NCBI RefSeq assembly: GCF_008831285.2
Contig: NC_045146.1
Location: 19,463,149 to 19,527,148 of the forward strand
Direction of reading: 5' to 3'
DNA: 64,000 bases
DNA from: Nymphaea colorata
Lineage: Eukaryota > Streptophyta > Magnoliopsida > Nymphaeales > Nymphaeaceae
The notes beneath the pieces were generated by a model that was not told the origin of the DNA, searched no databases, and saw only the letters and a list, made by a program, of their open reading frames with translations. Shown piece after piece: positions 47,814 through 60,827 of the stretch (the first letter of the stretch is position 1; every line of letters begins with the position of its first letter). The position numbers and the translations under genes are program-made.

Positions 47814-50800
47814 AGATCCAGTTGCATGAATATGAATCCAAACTTACGGGTTTTTACATTACAGATATAATGCTGGGGTCTAAGCAAAAGAAAACAAGAA
47901 AAGATGATCATGAACTTCATTCTAAACTCTAAATCAACTGATCAGTTACCATGAGATCCAATATGCATCGCCCCAAGTTAACAATTACTTCCTTTTCCTC
48001 CACAAGCATTGAGATAATTTCTAATAGGCACTGCACAACCTGACCAGATAGTTCCTTTCGAAACATAGTGCCACTAGTGAAGCTACAGTATGAGTTCACT
48101 CTATTTTTGAGGATTGCTGCTTTGTGAATGCACAACAGCACTGCAAAATGAAGTCACCATATCTTAGTCAAATTAATTCTTAGTTAGAGAGAAACAAAAA
48201 ATTAAGATACTTTGCTACTATCACCTAGCAGGCAAGACAATCAATGGATCATGGATGAAGTAACAAATGTTAAAATTTTAGAAGTCCCATTCAGATACAA
48301 CGCTAATTGGAATTTTCTACCGGTAACAGAGCACATATTAAATTGCAGATGATTTTGTCTGTCTCAGGTACTACCACCACTTCTTTCCTTTCATAATAGA
48401 TTTAGTGTCTTTTTCAGCTATTTGAGTTTGTATATGTGAGGTGACTTGGAACTTTCGTTTCACCTGAAATTCAGCCGGTAATAAATACCCAGCTTTCCTT
48501 ATACATGGTCTTCAACAATGCATTCAAACATCACCTAAAAGTAGGATTCATTGGCCCAATTTGGAGATAAATGTAGAATTTATGAAATTTGACATTGAAT
48601 CTACAATCAATTGCATGTATATACATTTAGCCCCTGGCAGTAGGTGAAGACTGATTAATGAGTAGATCTAATGTCATCCTTAAACTTAGGGATTCATCAG
48701 CCGATTTGGATATGGGTGTAGGATTTGTGAAATCTTAACATTGAATCTACAATGAAATATAAATAAGAGAAAATGTCTCTTTAAAGGAACCAAATTTCAT
48801 TTAATGGTGTGTTCTTGTAAGCATATAGGGAAAAATGAGACGTGGATATTTTTGTACAATTGTTCTATTTCTTTTTCCTTCTCATTTTTTTAGTGCCTGC
48901 TTGAGAGATTTCAAGTCATTTATGCTCCTTGCCATTGCATTTTCATGTATGTGTCCACATATAGGCAGAGAGATGTTATTTTCTTACCAAGCATCATGCC
49001 TTAGCTTTTTTTGGTTGTATGTAAATTTTAAATTTAAAAAATAGTGACATGCAAAAGCTTGAGTTGAAAAAAGATAAGCACTTTTTTTTAGGGGCTTCAT
49101 ATTAGCTAATGCCTTTAGCCTTTAGCATCCCTTTTTTGGAACTTTATGAAGGCCATCTCATCTTAAGGCTATGCTTCTTCATCAAGGATTGTTAAGTAAA
49201 GAACTGGATCCTGGAAACGCTTCCTTCTTTCAATCTTATATTCCAAAATGCACTACATATGTATCTGTGCTAAGTTGCTGAGTGAACTATCCAAGCGACA
49301 TATAATTTACTACTTCCTGTTGAAGGGAAATGTTTACATTTGCAAGACAGTCAATCAACCTGATCACACACAGTTAACATGGAGATCATTAAAGCAGCTC
49401 AATGCACTTGAAAGTACTTGAGAATGGTAGAGAATGAATTGGGAGGAAGGTAAGTTAATTAAAGGTTAAGTGGTGCTACTTTCTGTAATGGGTCTTAATA
49501 TGACATGTTATGATTTTTCTTCTGTTTTTTCACATAGAGGCTGCATTAAGTAGATTTTTGCCAAATTTTGTCAACAGAGTGATTGTTGGTCTAATTTTTT
49601 TTCAGCAAAGATGAAACAACTTGTAAAAGGAGAGACCTGCTAATTTTCCATGTTGTACCTACCATCACATCATCAATAGTGTAAAGCTCAAAGGTAAATG
49701 CTTTTAAAACACTATTGAACAGACAGGGCTGTGGGGTCTTGCTGCAAGAGGTTTACAGTGACGCTTGAATTTGTAGTAGCCATTTGCTCTAAAAACTGCT
49801 GGTATGCTGCTTTCATAGGGAAACCCAAATAGTAAAAAATTATTACTTGCAATTGAACATAAAAAGCACTTGGAACAGGAATGTAGAGGAATATGATAAC
49901 TTTTTCTTAGATGTTTACAAAGAGACATATGAAAAAGTGATGAATATGCAACTTCTATATATCTTTTATAGATTAAAAAGTAAGACATGGATGTCTTATC
50001 AGGTGTTTATGTGAAATATATATTATTTTTTTTCCACATTAACTGCAATACCTTGCATTATTGATTAAATGAGCCTCCTCCAGAACATAAGAGTTCCAAA
50101 GAAGTCTTTGGGTGCTAAAGACCTTGATTAACTGCAATACCTTGCATTTTTTTTCCACATTAACTGCAATACCTTGCATTATTGAATATTTTTCTAAATA
50201 ATAAAAAGGGGCTAAAGACTACTCTATGTAATGTCCTTACTTGTTCTTTTCATGCATGGCAAAGTAGTTCTATTGAACATTGTGATTTTTTTGGAAAAAT
50301 AAAATCGACTTTGCTGCCCCTTGACATGGATAGAGTTACAGTATTTGATATCTTTCAACTTTCTTCAATTCTTTAGCTGCTGAAGTAGGTGTAGATATGT
50401 TTGTTGCTTATAGAACCAAAAATCTAATGTCTCTCACCCTTCTATTCATTTTTTCTTTGTTCATATCAGATCTTTGTGGTTGATTTGATTTGCTTTGTAA
50501 GTTCTCATGTCCTCATTACAACATAGTTTGCTTTGTCTTTGGCTTTTTCAGTATTCTCTCAAACAAACTATTTAAAGTCTTGAAAGGTTCTCTATGGAAA
50601 TTGGGAGCCATCAAGTATCTATAAATCACAAGCAAAATACATTTCTCATATATATAAATAATTTTTTCTAAGTGCCTTTAAATTGGGGAAACATACCTCC
50701 ATGAAACTTGTCAACAAAAAGTTTTCTATCTTCTTGTATGTTTTCTTGATGTTGAGCTCATTTGCTCATAATGTATGACAACCTTACAAATCTTTTTGCT

Positions 50801-50857
50801 TTCAATCAATTTGTTTTAGCATGTAGCAAATTATGCATGCATCTTACTAATTTACTA

Positions 50858-50892
<35 letters not shown>

Positions 50893-51835
50893 TGGTTGTA
50901 GACTTTAATGTCATAGGTATATTGGAGCTCATATGACATTTCTGCAAGCCAAAATAATGAAAAATTAAAATTTCATAAATGTAAACCTAAAGGTATGTTT
51001 AGTCTTTTTCACTGCATATATATATGTTGTCTGTAACACAAATTCTTTATCATATTTTATTATAGCATTTTCCAATTTATTTGCCTATCTATAGAGCTAT
51101 CCATTTTTGTTCAAAATTGTCCTTCTGGTTTATCACATGTGAACACATGCGGCATGTTTGGAGTTGCTGGCCTAATGCTTTTGACTAGAATAATTCAAAA
51201 TTTCCGTTAGGTTCAATTCTCTATTAACAGCTGTCCTATATTTATCTTTAAAGTTGTATATTGGTATCCATTTGATTGATGAGATTGATTTAATACCTAG
51301 TTTGATTTTTTTAGTTTTTGTTGGCCATTCATCTGAAAATACATGTAATTCATAATCTGAAGATGATTCTGTTTACCAGTTGTTACTGCAGAGGCCAAAA
51401 ACTAGAGCAAGTGTTCAACATATAGAAAGTCGTAGAATGTGTTGCCCTATGCTTGACATGCATATTGGAAGCTGGCAAAATTTTTTTAATACTGCTAGGT
51501 AGTGTCAAAATTATCTTGCATTGGTTCCATTTGATTTCTATCAATGGATTTCAAATCTAAATACTATGGTGAATTCTGTTGCTATGAAATCAACCAAGGT
51601 ACCATTTGCTAATTCTGAGATTTATTTTTTTTAGGTAACTTTGTTTATGTTTTGTTTAGCAATACCAACTTTGGTGCACGTGTGCATTGGCATGGATAAG
51701 AATCCTATTGATTCATCACTTGTACCACATGTATGAGAAACTGTTACATTGTGCAACATATATTGATTTTTCAATTTTCTCTTAAAAGTTATCTCTAAAC
51801 TATCTGAAACGTTTTAATGGATGAAATAGTTTTTT
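46695..51835. other. Long gene-free AT-rich stretch
   Basis: No supported gene. Frames at 47222-47539 (plus) and 47929-48141 (minus) are open but match no family I know. (TA)n tracts lie at about 47758-47811 and 50859-50889. Around 50045-50180 the phrase ACTGCAATACCTTGCATT occurs three times, with TTTTTTTCCACATTA repeated, a local duplication. Confidence 0.45.
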
Positions 51836-53036
51836 CACTACAAAAATATGGACATGGCCAGCTTGGGTACCTTATCTAGCACTTGAGCAAAATTTTTTCA
51901 TATGAAAACTTATATAAGATAATGTTCATGCTCTGACAAAATGCAGAGTAATGCAGTTTTTTCTTCACTTGTCTTTCTCAATAGTCAATACTTTCATCCT
52001 ATTTTGTGCTGGTTTTCCAACCGGTAGAATGGAGCTTTGTTCTACTTCCACAGTAGATGTCTAGTTTGTGGTCCATAATATCTAATTAAAGGCAAGTTTC
52101 AGGTTCAAAGTCAGTATTTTCTATTAAAAAATTGTGCAAGTAAATTGAAGAATATACATGGTTGATCTGAGGTATCAGAAGGGGATCCAACAAAAAAAGA
52201 TTGAGCCTTGGTAATACAAAAAAGGTATATATTCTATCATTAACGGTCACATAATCATAGTTTATCATCAATCACGCACAACTGCTTTTATTTTCCTTCT
52301 CATCCATCTTCATTAATTTCTAATATTTCATTGACAAAACTAGATTGCAAATTTAGTAGGGTCATGAATGATTCATAATTTAGCGGCCATTAATGTTTCT
52401 TATGCATCAAATGTTTAGTATGCTAACCTTCAAATAAAAAAATGAACCTGACTCATGGTTTTTTACCGTTATAATCCACGTAACATGTTATATGCTGAGC
52501 TACAAGTTATCTGAAGGCCAATGTTTATAAAAACTTGTGGTTTTGTTGCAGGTTTGCTTATGTCTTTTTGCTGCAGTGATGTTTGTTTTTGCATTGGGCT
52601 TGGCATGCTATGGTACACAATGTTTTGCTGGCTGCTTTAGTTGCTTCTTATATACACAATTAACCTAAGTTGTCAAGTTCAGTCATACACTTTTTGTATA
52701 ACTTTGTTTAGCTACATAGGAGACCAAGATGTTGAGTTTCATTTTTGAACTTAGAAGCGGTGATAAGTTCAAGTCCAGGTTCAGGAAATACTTCAACATA
52801 TTTTGTTTCAAGTAGTGGCCATGCACATAAAAGAAAAGAAGCTGACTAGTGGGCATTAGTGGATGGACTAGGCTTCTCCAAGGCAGCAGAGGTGGTAGCA
52901 GTAGCAGAAAAAGCTTGCTTTGAGCTATAGTTTAGAATATATATCTTTTCTTTATTGTTTTTGTATTCAAAATTACACTAGGTTCAATTAATTGGAGAGT
53001 TTCTCTACCTTTCTGAATTATTTTGTGATGGAATAA

Positions 53037-53144
<108 letters not shown>

Positions 53145-53404
53145 CCATTGTCTTTTCCATGACTAATGCATAAGTAAGCAGTGGCAATTGTAAGTAATAG
53201 CCATAGCTAAAATCATGGCTAATGGTTGGATGCAATTCCACAGTCCAAACCAAGGTAAAAGATCAATAGCCACAAAGGCTATTACCACAGCCACTTAAAG
53301 TAATGGCCACAATAAAAACCATGGCTGAAAGTATTTTTAGCCACAGTTTTTAGGTCTATTAGCTGTGGTTTTGACCATGTCTAATGACCATTTTTGTTGT
53401 AGTG
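53145..53404. mobile_element. CACTA-like right terminus with subterminal repeats
   Basis: Ends TTTTTGTTGTAGTG, the reverse complement of a CACTACAA terminus. The preceding 260 bases are packed with short repeats AGCCAT / ATGGCT / AGCCAC in both orientations (for example CATGGCTAAT, ATAGCCACAA, ACCATGGCTGA, AGCTGTGGTT), typical of CACTA subterminal regions. A CACTACAAAAAT at 51836 could be the left end (1.57 kb element), but the flanking triplets (TTT and TAT) do not match. Confidence 0.45.
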
Positions 53405-55029
53405 TATGCATATGTGTTGTTCGTGAAGCTCACGCATTGACCAATGCCTCGCCTCATGAGAGGCTCACGCATCGCCTAAATCAAAGCTTAGTCCCCAATT
53501 CTCTCTGTCTCTCTCTCTCTTTTCGTTGGCAACCATGTTTTCGAATTTGCATTAATTTATGGTTCTTATTAAACTCAATGAGTAACTTGCATCGCTCTTC
53601 ATTATAAGGGACATGTTCCCAAATTCAGTTTGGATCTCATGTCTGTTTCGAGACCTTTAGTTGGATCAAAATCCGTGGATTTCTGTGTTAATATTTTTAC
53701 CATAACACGAAAGTTCGATGTGTCCAATAGACGGATGTAAGATTGCCACCTCAAAGAGCGGACATGCTAAATGTAATATTGAGGCTTCTACATTGTTCAT
53801 GTATGCTCGTACGAGATGCTATAAATTTGTACTGATCAAGTTATGATATTTTTCGTCTTCTCCTTGAGAATTCGGATCACAACGGACAGAGTAAGCAGGA
53901 ATGGGCACCTGCACATGGAGGATGGTGCCCCATCAAGTGCGAGCTGAGAGATGGCGACATTCAGCGTGAGAGAGGTGCATGAGGGGGTGTTTCACTTTAA
54001 AGGGGTCGCATTCAGAGTGACCTGAACTGCCAAGAGCGTCTGCCAATGCCGTGCACGGTGCAATGTCCATTGGTCCATTAGTTCCGTCTTCGGATGGGAC
54101 AAAAGCAAGTTCTAACTTGGGTTTCAACAACAAAACTTGTTTTCACAATTTAGGGGTTTTGACACGGTTTTAGCACCTTCAGCGCATGCGCCAACACACA
54201 TATATATCTAACATTTGCTGGATGTATGGTTAGAAAATAAAAATCAATCACTAACCAAAAATCAATCTATAAGAATTCTATGCTGCCATATGGTTAAAAA
54301 TAAAAAATTTGTCTCCACAAGTACCATAAATCATTGCCAAAACACAATTAACTGTTGATGCACTATAAACCATTGTTAATACTCATGTGACGGTTAGTTT
54401 TTTAGTGGCATGTTTTAATTTTTTTAGCTATCTTCAACACACAACATTGAACTCTTATATATATATATATATATATAAAGAGAGAAAGAGAGAGGTTGAA
54501 ATCAGCTGGCTCCCAGATGTTGTTGGATGGATGAACATTTAAAACTCATGGGTTTTTGAAAGTCTTTAGCCACGGGGAGTATTACCAACCATTTAAGGAG
54601 TAACTTATGGTGCATTTAGCAATAAACTATTTTAAAAGTTAGTCATCCAGCAACTGGGAGAACCGGCTGATTTCATTCTCTTTCTCTCTCTTATATATAT
54701 ATATATATATATTGTCTGGGTGCTTCCACTGAGAGACATCAGATAGAGGCAAAACAGACCTTACTATAGAGATTGATCCCTCATAATGGCTAACGTACCT
54801 ATTGTCAACTATTTCCTGAAAAAGCTGTCGGTGGATTGGGTTACTATATTCTTGAATTGAAGGTGGAAGTAGGAAGCAGATGCCATGAAACTCTTGACAA
54901 CGCATATTGTAGTTATGTACCTGCATTTTTTCACTCTTTTAGTTTGTCTTCTAGCTCATGTACTTTCCTAGCAATCTTAATTAGCTAGCCAAAGTCTTTC
55001 ACGTCACTAAGTTTCGCTTAAAGAAAACA
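53405..55029. other. Gene-free stretch
   Basis: No supported gene. (TA)n tracts lie near 54457-54478 and 54693-54713. The minus frame 54639-54926 runs partly through the latter and has no family resemblance. Confidence 0.45.
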
Positions 55030-55990
55030 ATGCAAAGATTGAGAAGAGTTATGGCAGGATATACGTGGCTCGGTTCAACAGATCCAATGCCAAAAAATAA
55101 AAGTTTAGGTCTCAATATAAACACTGGATCACAAAGGGAGCCTATCTCCCAGCATTCCCTAAGGTTGCGTTTGATTACCATGGACCTGAGAACTGGTGTT
55201 TGTAGATCACCACAGAACCCAGGTCCTCCATTTTGAGGTCTGACCTCCCTCCTTTTCGGTTGGACCTTAAATCTGTACTTTTTACAACGTAGTGTGGATT
55301 TGAGATCCATGCTGGAGGTTCAAGCTGAAACCTACAGTTCGTTAAAACGGTGGATTTCAGCTGTTCCTGATCTCGATCTCCTCCGACTTAGATCTGTGGG
55401 AAATCAAATGCAACTTAATGAACAAAACATGATAAAGGCAGGATGTCAATCAATCAGGTTCTGCAATTATCCTGACAACCTTTTAAATCAGGACTTTGAA
55501 TTTGTGTGCGATCTCAGTGGTAAAAGAGTTTGGTTTATTGCTTTCCTTGTCATTTCCTGTGTTTCTTGCCTCAGCTCTCCTGATCGTTTTCTGTTGTTCA
55601 CGATTCCCCTTGATATTGCACGGTTCATTATCATGGGATTCAGCAGCTTAGTGCTTATTAATGGAGTTAAGTACTGAAGCGATAACACCAAAGTAGTTGT
55701 CATTTTGATCCTTATCATGTTTCTTGATAAAACTTACCCTTGTATATAATACTTCATGTCAAAACCGAAGCCATCTGCAGAGGCTTAAGTTTGTCTGCCA
55801 GGCTCAATTAGAACTGTGTTTTTTCCAACGCTTTTGTCAATATAACTACTATTTGTTTGTGCGAATTTTGAACGAACATGGTAACTCGATTTCCATAAGT
55901 AACCATCTCTCTAACATAGTGGAAGTCCATTTGGATACGTTTCGAGCAACTGTGGACTCGGATTTTGGTCACTCAACTTGTCAGAATAAG
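55030..55990 (-). mobile_element. Decayed Ty1/copia relic
   Basis: The stretch 55780-55990 aligns loosely with the copia RNase H coding region at 63640-63900 (CATAGTGGAAGTCCATTTGG against the AAGTGATAATCTAATTCGAC part). At 55055-55075, GATATACGTGGCTCGGTTCA resembles the ACGTGGTTCGGTGTAAATTT motif of the 63.1 kb copia LTR. The order RNase H then LTR on the minus strand is the same as at 63.1-64 kb. Extensively mutated; limits approximate. Confidence 0.35.
55163..55290. repeat. Dispersed MITE-like repeat, copy 3 (reverse)
   Basis: Starts GGTTGCGTTTGATTACCATG and includes GAGGTCTGACCTCC and TGGACCTTAAATCTGTACTT. It reads as the reverse complement of copies at 21032 and 21231 and lies within the copia relic. 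Confidence 0.45.
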
Positions 55991-56575
55991 GTGTAGGAGT
56001 ATGCAAAATCTTAACTCCGATGTCTTGAAGAATCTAAAGCAATTACTAAGTCGACTTTAAATCGTTACGATTTACCTTCTTAATCTCTCACTAGAAAACA
56101 GAAGGATGACACTAACTCTTGAAGAATCTAAAGCAACTAAATCGATTTTAGTAAATGCCATAGACCAATACTTTGCATCGATCGATAGGATTGACCCCCT
56201 TAAATATCTTTCACTAGAAAACAGAAGGATGATCCTACAACAGAAGTAAAATAAGAAGAAGAAACAGAATAACCCCATAATTCAACTCTAAGCAATGTCC
56301 CTTTTTCCAATCAATTTGAGGTGAGAATTTCTAATAGAATGGTTGTGTCTTAAACTTTTTGAAAAAGAGAGAGATGAGAGCTTGTATTAGACGTGTACTC
56401 ACAAATTCGTGCTTCTATATATACTGTTGCATGTTCAGATGCAGAAACACCGACACATGCTTATATCCGATCAGCACAACTAAAACAATCAAATCTGAAT
56501 TCTTTATATATGTATATAACTTGTCGTTATTGTATATACACACACTGCAGTCTCAAGTATGACATGATCTGGATG
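55991..56575. other. Gene-free stretch with local repeat
   Basis: TCACTAGAAAACAGAAGGATGA occurs twice (near 56089 and 56210), and CTTGAAGAATCTAAAGCAA also twice (near 56023 and 56119), an imperfect duplication of ~100-120 bases. No gene is supported. Confidence 0.5.
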
Positions 56576-56583
56576 AAATTATA

Positions 56584-56759
56584 CAGTGGCAGAGCCAGAG
56601 CAGTCCAACCTCTGGATCTGGGTAGGGCCAAACTAAATTTAAATCTAAAAATACATAGAGTAATTAAAAAATAATTTTTTTTTCAATGTAAATTTTTTTT
56701 TTTCATTTTGCCAGGGTGGGGCCATGGCCTAGGCGGCCCCCCCCCTCCCTCCGCCCCTG
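56584..56759. mobile_element. hAT MITE, 176 bp, perfect 8-bp TSD
   Basis: Left end CAGTGGCAGAGCCAG; right end reverse-complemented CAGGGGCGGAGGGAGG, the CAGNGGCNGAG ends of plant hAT MITEs. AAATTATA flanks both sides exactly (56576-56583 and 56760-56767), the 8-bp duplication of hAT transposition. The core is AT-rich with no coding capacity. The perfect duplication points to a fairly recent insertion. Confidence 0.85.
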
Positions 56760-56767
56760 AAATTATA

Positions 56768-57312
56768 CGAGATCATTAAGTTTGTTGCTTTGTGCACTTG
56801 GAAATGGTCCACTTATATGAATAACAACAATTAAATTATGCAAATGATGTGATATTAATTAGATTCAATTGCATGTTCATTTTAATTGAAGATAGAAAAA
56901 TTAGATGTAAGTAACTGTAGTTTTTGATTAAAAATTCGGTTATCCTTTTCTTATTAGTTACATGAAAACAGCACATTAATTTAGTTAAGTATTAAATTAC
57001 AATAACCATCTGAACATGGAACAGTGTATCAATTCCGAAATTAATTTTAAGTATTTCAAAGGGGCTGTACCAACATGCCAATAAATACATATATCTGCAA
57101 AACGTGGCTAGGTGCATGTTAACTTTCAGAACGTTATTTATAATTTATACGTGTTGGTTAGCATGTACCTTTCACATGCCCCACTTTGTTTAGATTAAAC
57201 TGTGGTTATATCAATCGGTGCATAGTCAGTGCCATTATTTCTGACAATATATGTTGGACCACATGATTTAGTGATGTACAGTCCTATTGCATACAAAAGA
57301 TTCTCTCTCTCT

Positions 57313-57343
<31 letters not shown>

Positions 57344-57524
57344 ATGGTAATTATGGTTTGTTAGAGACACTCAGCGATTTATATATATATGAACGGGCCA
57401 CAAGTGACTACTCCCCTGTCTTTTGTTTTTTTCATTTTGTGAAGATGAAAAGACTGATGTGATTGGATTTGATTTTACATCATTCATTATTTTTTCTTTC
57501 TCTTCCTATTTACGGCGACAAAAA

Positions 57525-57569
<45 letters not shown>

Positions 57570-57916
57570 AATTGGTAGGTCCTAAACCGTTCAGCTAGCT
57601 ACAAAAACCAGACTTGTTAAATGCAACTATTCAGGTGTTTTCTTTTGAGATCTAATCCTATAGATATGATCTCGATGGGAAACATATAAAATTTTTTGTT
57701 TGATTGCATTTCTATAATGAATAAAACTAAACGACTCACATAACGTCAAATTTTTGGCCATGGAAAATCCTCATTATTCATAAAAGCAATTTAAACTGAA
57801 ACAAAATTGTTATAGCAAATTAGTTTTTATAAAAATATTATGATGTTTTTGTTTCATTCAAAATATATTTTTATGAAAAATTTAAAGGATCTAGTTTTTA
57901 TCCTGACTTAGCAATC
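56768..57916. other. Gene-free stretch
   Basis: Contains (TA)n at about 57318-57342 and 57527-57564. No gene is supported. Confidence 0.5.
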
Positions 57917-58000
57917 TCAGTGGCGGAGCCACATGGTGGATAGTGTGGGTGACTGCCAACACCAGCCACATGGTGGATAGTGTGAGTGACTGCCAACACC
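57917..58000. repeat. hAT-like MITE end with internal tandem duplication
   Basis: Starts CAGTGGCGGAGCCACATGGT. A 37-bp unit (AGCCACATGGTGGATAGTGT through GACTGCCAACACC) is then present twice in tandem, near 57926 and 57963. The opposite end of the element cannot be recognised. Confidence 0.5.
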
Positions 58001-58289
58001 AGTCTCACATATATTTGATTGTTTATATATATAAGTGCCCCTAAAAACATTAAGATTATTGAACTAGCGTTCCTACCGGCCAAAATCTATATCTCTGCTA
58101 AGAGCGGCTGGGATATACACACAATCAGTATTAACATTCTTCTTAGGTTTAGTTACTTAAATGCCAAATCCATCTTCTAACTTTTGAAACTAGAACAGCT
58201 TAGCGTGTGTTTCTCTTTCTAGGGAAACAAATTTACTTTGTCACTTAACCATGGGTACCAGAAAACAGCTACACGTACCAAATATGCAA

Positions 58290-58292
<3 letters not shown>

Positions 58293-58355
<63 letters not shown>
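58293..58355. repeat. (TA)n microsatellite
   Basis: About 30 uninterrupted TA units immediately before unit A of the segmental duplication. Confidence 0.95.
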
Positions 58356-58359
<4 letters not shown>

Positions 58360-58912
58360 AATGGTATAACATTTTCAAGTTAGCATGTTGGTCAAGCTGA
58401 AGGGCCGGTGAAAAGTTTGGTTATCAGTTAGATTCAAATGAGCATTACTGAGTTAAAAGGAAGTAACAGTAAGCTCACTCACATCTGGAGACAAAGTTGA
58501 ACCTTGGAGGTAGAGGTAGAGGAAAAGGACTTCGGATTATTCGGGGTATCTACCCATATTGACAGCAGCCATGCGAAACATGGCCCGTGTGACAACCTGG
58601 GCTCTTTATGGCGTCTAACATTCTTCCTCTTTTTCTATTGGCAAGGTGGGGATTCCTTTGACCCAGTGATAAATCTATATGCTCTATGGTCTCGCATATT
58701 CGGACCCTGTTTTTTTCTCATAGCAGCCAAAAGAGCTAAACAATTAGAATCTTTATTGAGAAAACGAATTGGCATTTCCACCTGCACCTTCAAACTCAAT
58801 GGATCATCTGCTGGGTCTTCACATTCGTAATGTCGAACGCAAACTATAAATCCAGTAAGCAAGTTCGCCAAAAAAAAATAAACCTTTGATGTTCGCTGCA
58901 TCCTGCTTAGTG

Positions 58913-59089
58913 GCGCAGCCAGAAATTTCTGGTTAAGCGACAGTGTTATATTAGATTTCAAAATTTAAGTGGCAGTTATATGTAAAAAAGATGAAAAATT
59001 AATGAAGTTTATGTATAAAAATAGAACAAATTTCATAGGCTGGCACAAGTAATTGCCCACAGCAGTCACAATGTGAATCCTCAGTTGTT
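58913..59089. mobile_element. hAT-like MITE relic in unit A
   Basis: Left end TAGTGGCGCAGCCAGAAATT; right end about GTGAATCCTCAGTTG, a decayed version of GTGGCTCCGCCACTG. Its length (~177 bp) is close to that of the intact copy at 56584-56759. The same insertion is in unit B, so it predates the duplication. Confidence 0.5.
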
Positions 59090-59111
59090 TCACTTTGACA
59101 CCCATAGCATT

Positions 59112-59222
<111 letters not shown>

Positions 59223-60061
59223 TGAGAGAGAGAAAAATGCTTTGAGGGTTCCCAAAACACACCTTTTTATGTAACCTGAGATCGATCTTAGTCTTAATAA
59301 GCCCAACTATTTGCCCATTTGAAAAGGAAAAATTTCTAAAATTTTCAAAAACCTATTCCTTCCATCAATTTTCATGGTAAATGCATGGCTTCTAAGGAAC
59401 CCAACTTTGTGAAGGGGTTTTAGTTCTCTGTTTCGTTTTGTGGAAGTAATTCTGTTAGAAGTGATCCCATTTTTGTCTGTACATAGCCAATTTTTGTCAA
59501 TAAAGGGTGGGGCTGTATCCCCCAAGCAGCAGTTCTCTGAAAGGTACCTAACTTTGTTGATTCTCTAAAGAAAGCAACGTTCAATCTGTTTCGCAGTCGG
59601 AGTCACATATGAGCTGGTGCTCTCAAGGCTTTTATATATACCCATTCATATATAAAAGTTTGTGAAGGGTATCCCCTCCAAAAAAATTTAATTTTTTTTG
59701 GCTCGAGTAATCTGTTTATACGTTGATTGTGCTTCTTGCAAGGCCATTTTCTCATAATAATGCGATACTGATAATCTTGCTTTGGTTTCTAGGAATCAAT
59801 GAAGCATCTTATCTTTGTGTACGCACGCATTGACGTGCATATATTTGTCTCCCATGTGTGTGGGCGCGCTTGCATGCTCACATACATGTAAAGATAGATC
59901 ACTTTTTTTTTATATATTTTTCTACAATCACGCTTGAAGAATTATGAGGGAGAGAAGCGTGTCAGGATGACACTTCATTTTGCCTCCATATTGCATTTTT
60001 TAGTGTTTGTGAAATCAAAACATACATACGTCTGTTTCTTGTTTCATAATGGTAAAATATC

Positions 60062-60622
60062 TTGAAGTTAGCATATTGGTTAAGCTGGAGAGCCGGTGAA
60101 AGTTCTGTCATCAGTTTGATTCAAATGAACATTGCTCAGTTTTCACATTTGAAGACAAAGTTGGACCTTGAAAAGAGACTTCGAATTATTCGGGGTATCT
60201 ACCCATATAGACAGCAGCATGCCAAATTGGCATCTCTTGTAGCAGAAAAAGGCCGCCATGATCGCGAACATGGCCCATGTGACAGCCTTGGCTTTTCATG
60301 GCGACTAACATTCTTCCTCTTTTTCTATTGGCTCGGTGGGGATTCCTCTAACCCAGTGATAAATCTATATGCTCTATGTTCTCGCATATTCGGAGCCTGT
60401 TTTTCCCTCATAACAGCCAAACGAGCTAGACAATTAGAATCATTATTTGAGAAAACGAATTGCCATTTCCACCTGCACCTTCAAACTCATGACTCAAAAC
60501 TTGCGTCCCTCTTTTTGAGGTGTTTTCTAGCAAACGCGTATGGGATCATCTGCTGGGTCTTCACCTTCGTAATGTCGAACGCAAGCTATAAATCCAGTAA
60601 GCAAGTTCGCCGAAAAAAATAA
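60062..60622 (+). CDS. Hypothetical 186-aa protein in unit B
   Basis: Open for 186 codons. It has a basic N-terminal half (LEKRLRIIRGIYPYRQQ, then LVAEKGRHDREHG), a hydrophobic segment (WRLTFFLFFYWLGG), a second one near the C-terminus (LFLRCFLANAYGIICWVFTF) and a Lys/Arg-rich end (SSKQVRRKK). I do not recognise it. The counterpart in unit A (about 58504-58830) is shortened and shifted by ~43- and ~50-base deletions. The opposite strand also reads plausibly for a stretch (ANLLTGFIVCVRHYE in A), so the coding strand is unsure. It may be a captured gene fragment or chance. Confidence 0.25.
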   Translation: MKLAYWLSWRAGESSVISLIQMNIAQFSHLKTKLDLEKRLRIIRGIYPYRQQHAKLASLVAEKGRHDREHGPCDSLGFSWRLTFFLFFYWLGGDSSNPVINLYALCSRIFGACFSLITAKRARQLESLFEKTNCHFHLHLQTHDSKLASLFLRCFLANAYGIICWVFTFVMSNASYKSSKQVRRKK

Positions 60623-60652
60623 ACCTTTGATATTCGCTGCATCCTGCTTAGT

Positions 60653-60827
60653 GGCGTAGCCGCAAATTTCTGGTTAAGCAGCAGCGTAATATTAGATTTC
60701 AAAATTTAAGCGGCAGTTATATGTAAAGAAGATGGAAAATTAATGAAGTTTATATATAAAAATAAAACAAATTTCATAAGCTGGCACAAGCAACTGTCTG
60801 CAGCAGTCACAATGTGAATCCTCAGTT
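60653..60827. mobile_element. hAT-like MITE relic in unit B
   Basis: Left end TAGTGGCGTAGCCGCAAATT. Collinear with the relic at 58913-59089 in unit A, including AAATTTCATAAGCTGGCACA and AATGTGAATCCTCAGTTG. Confidence 0.5.

Noticed and set aside
47929-48141. Minus-strand frame with a hydrophobic helical-looking segment
   Set aside because: Looked like an exon (VVQCLLEIISMLVEEKEV), but no neighbouring exons and no recognised family.
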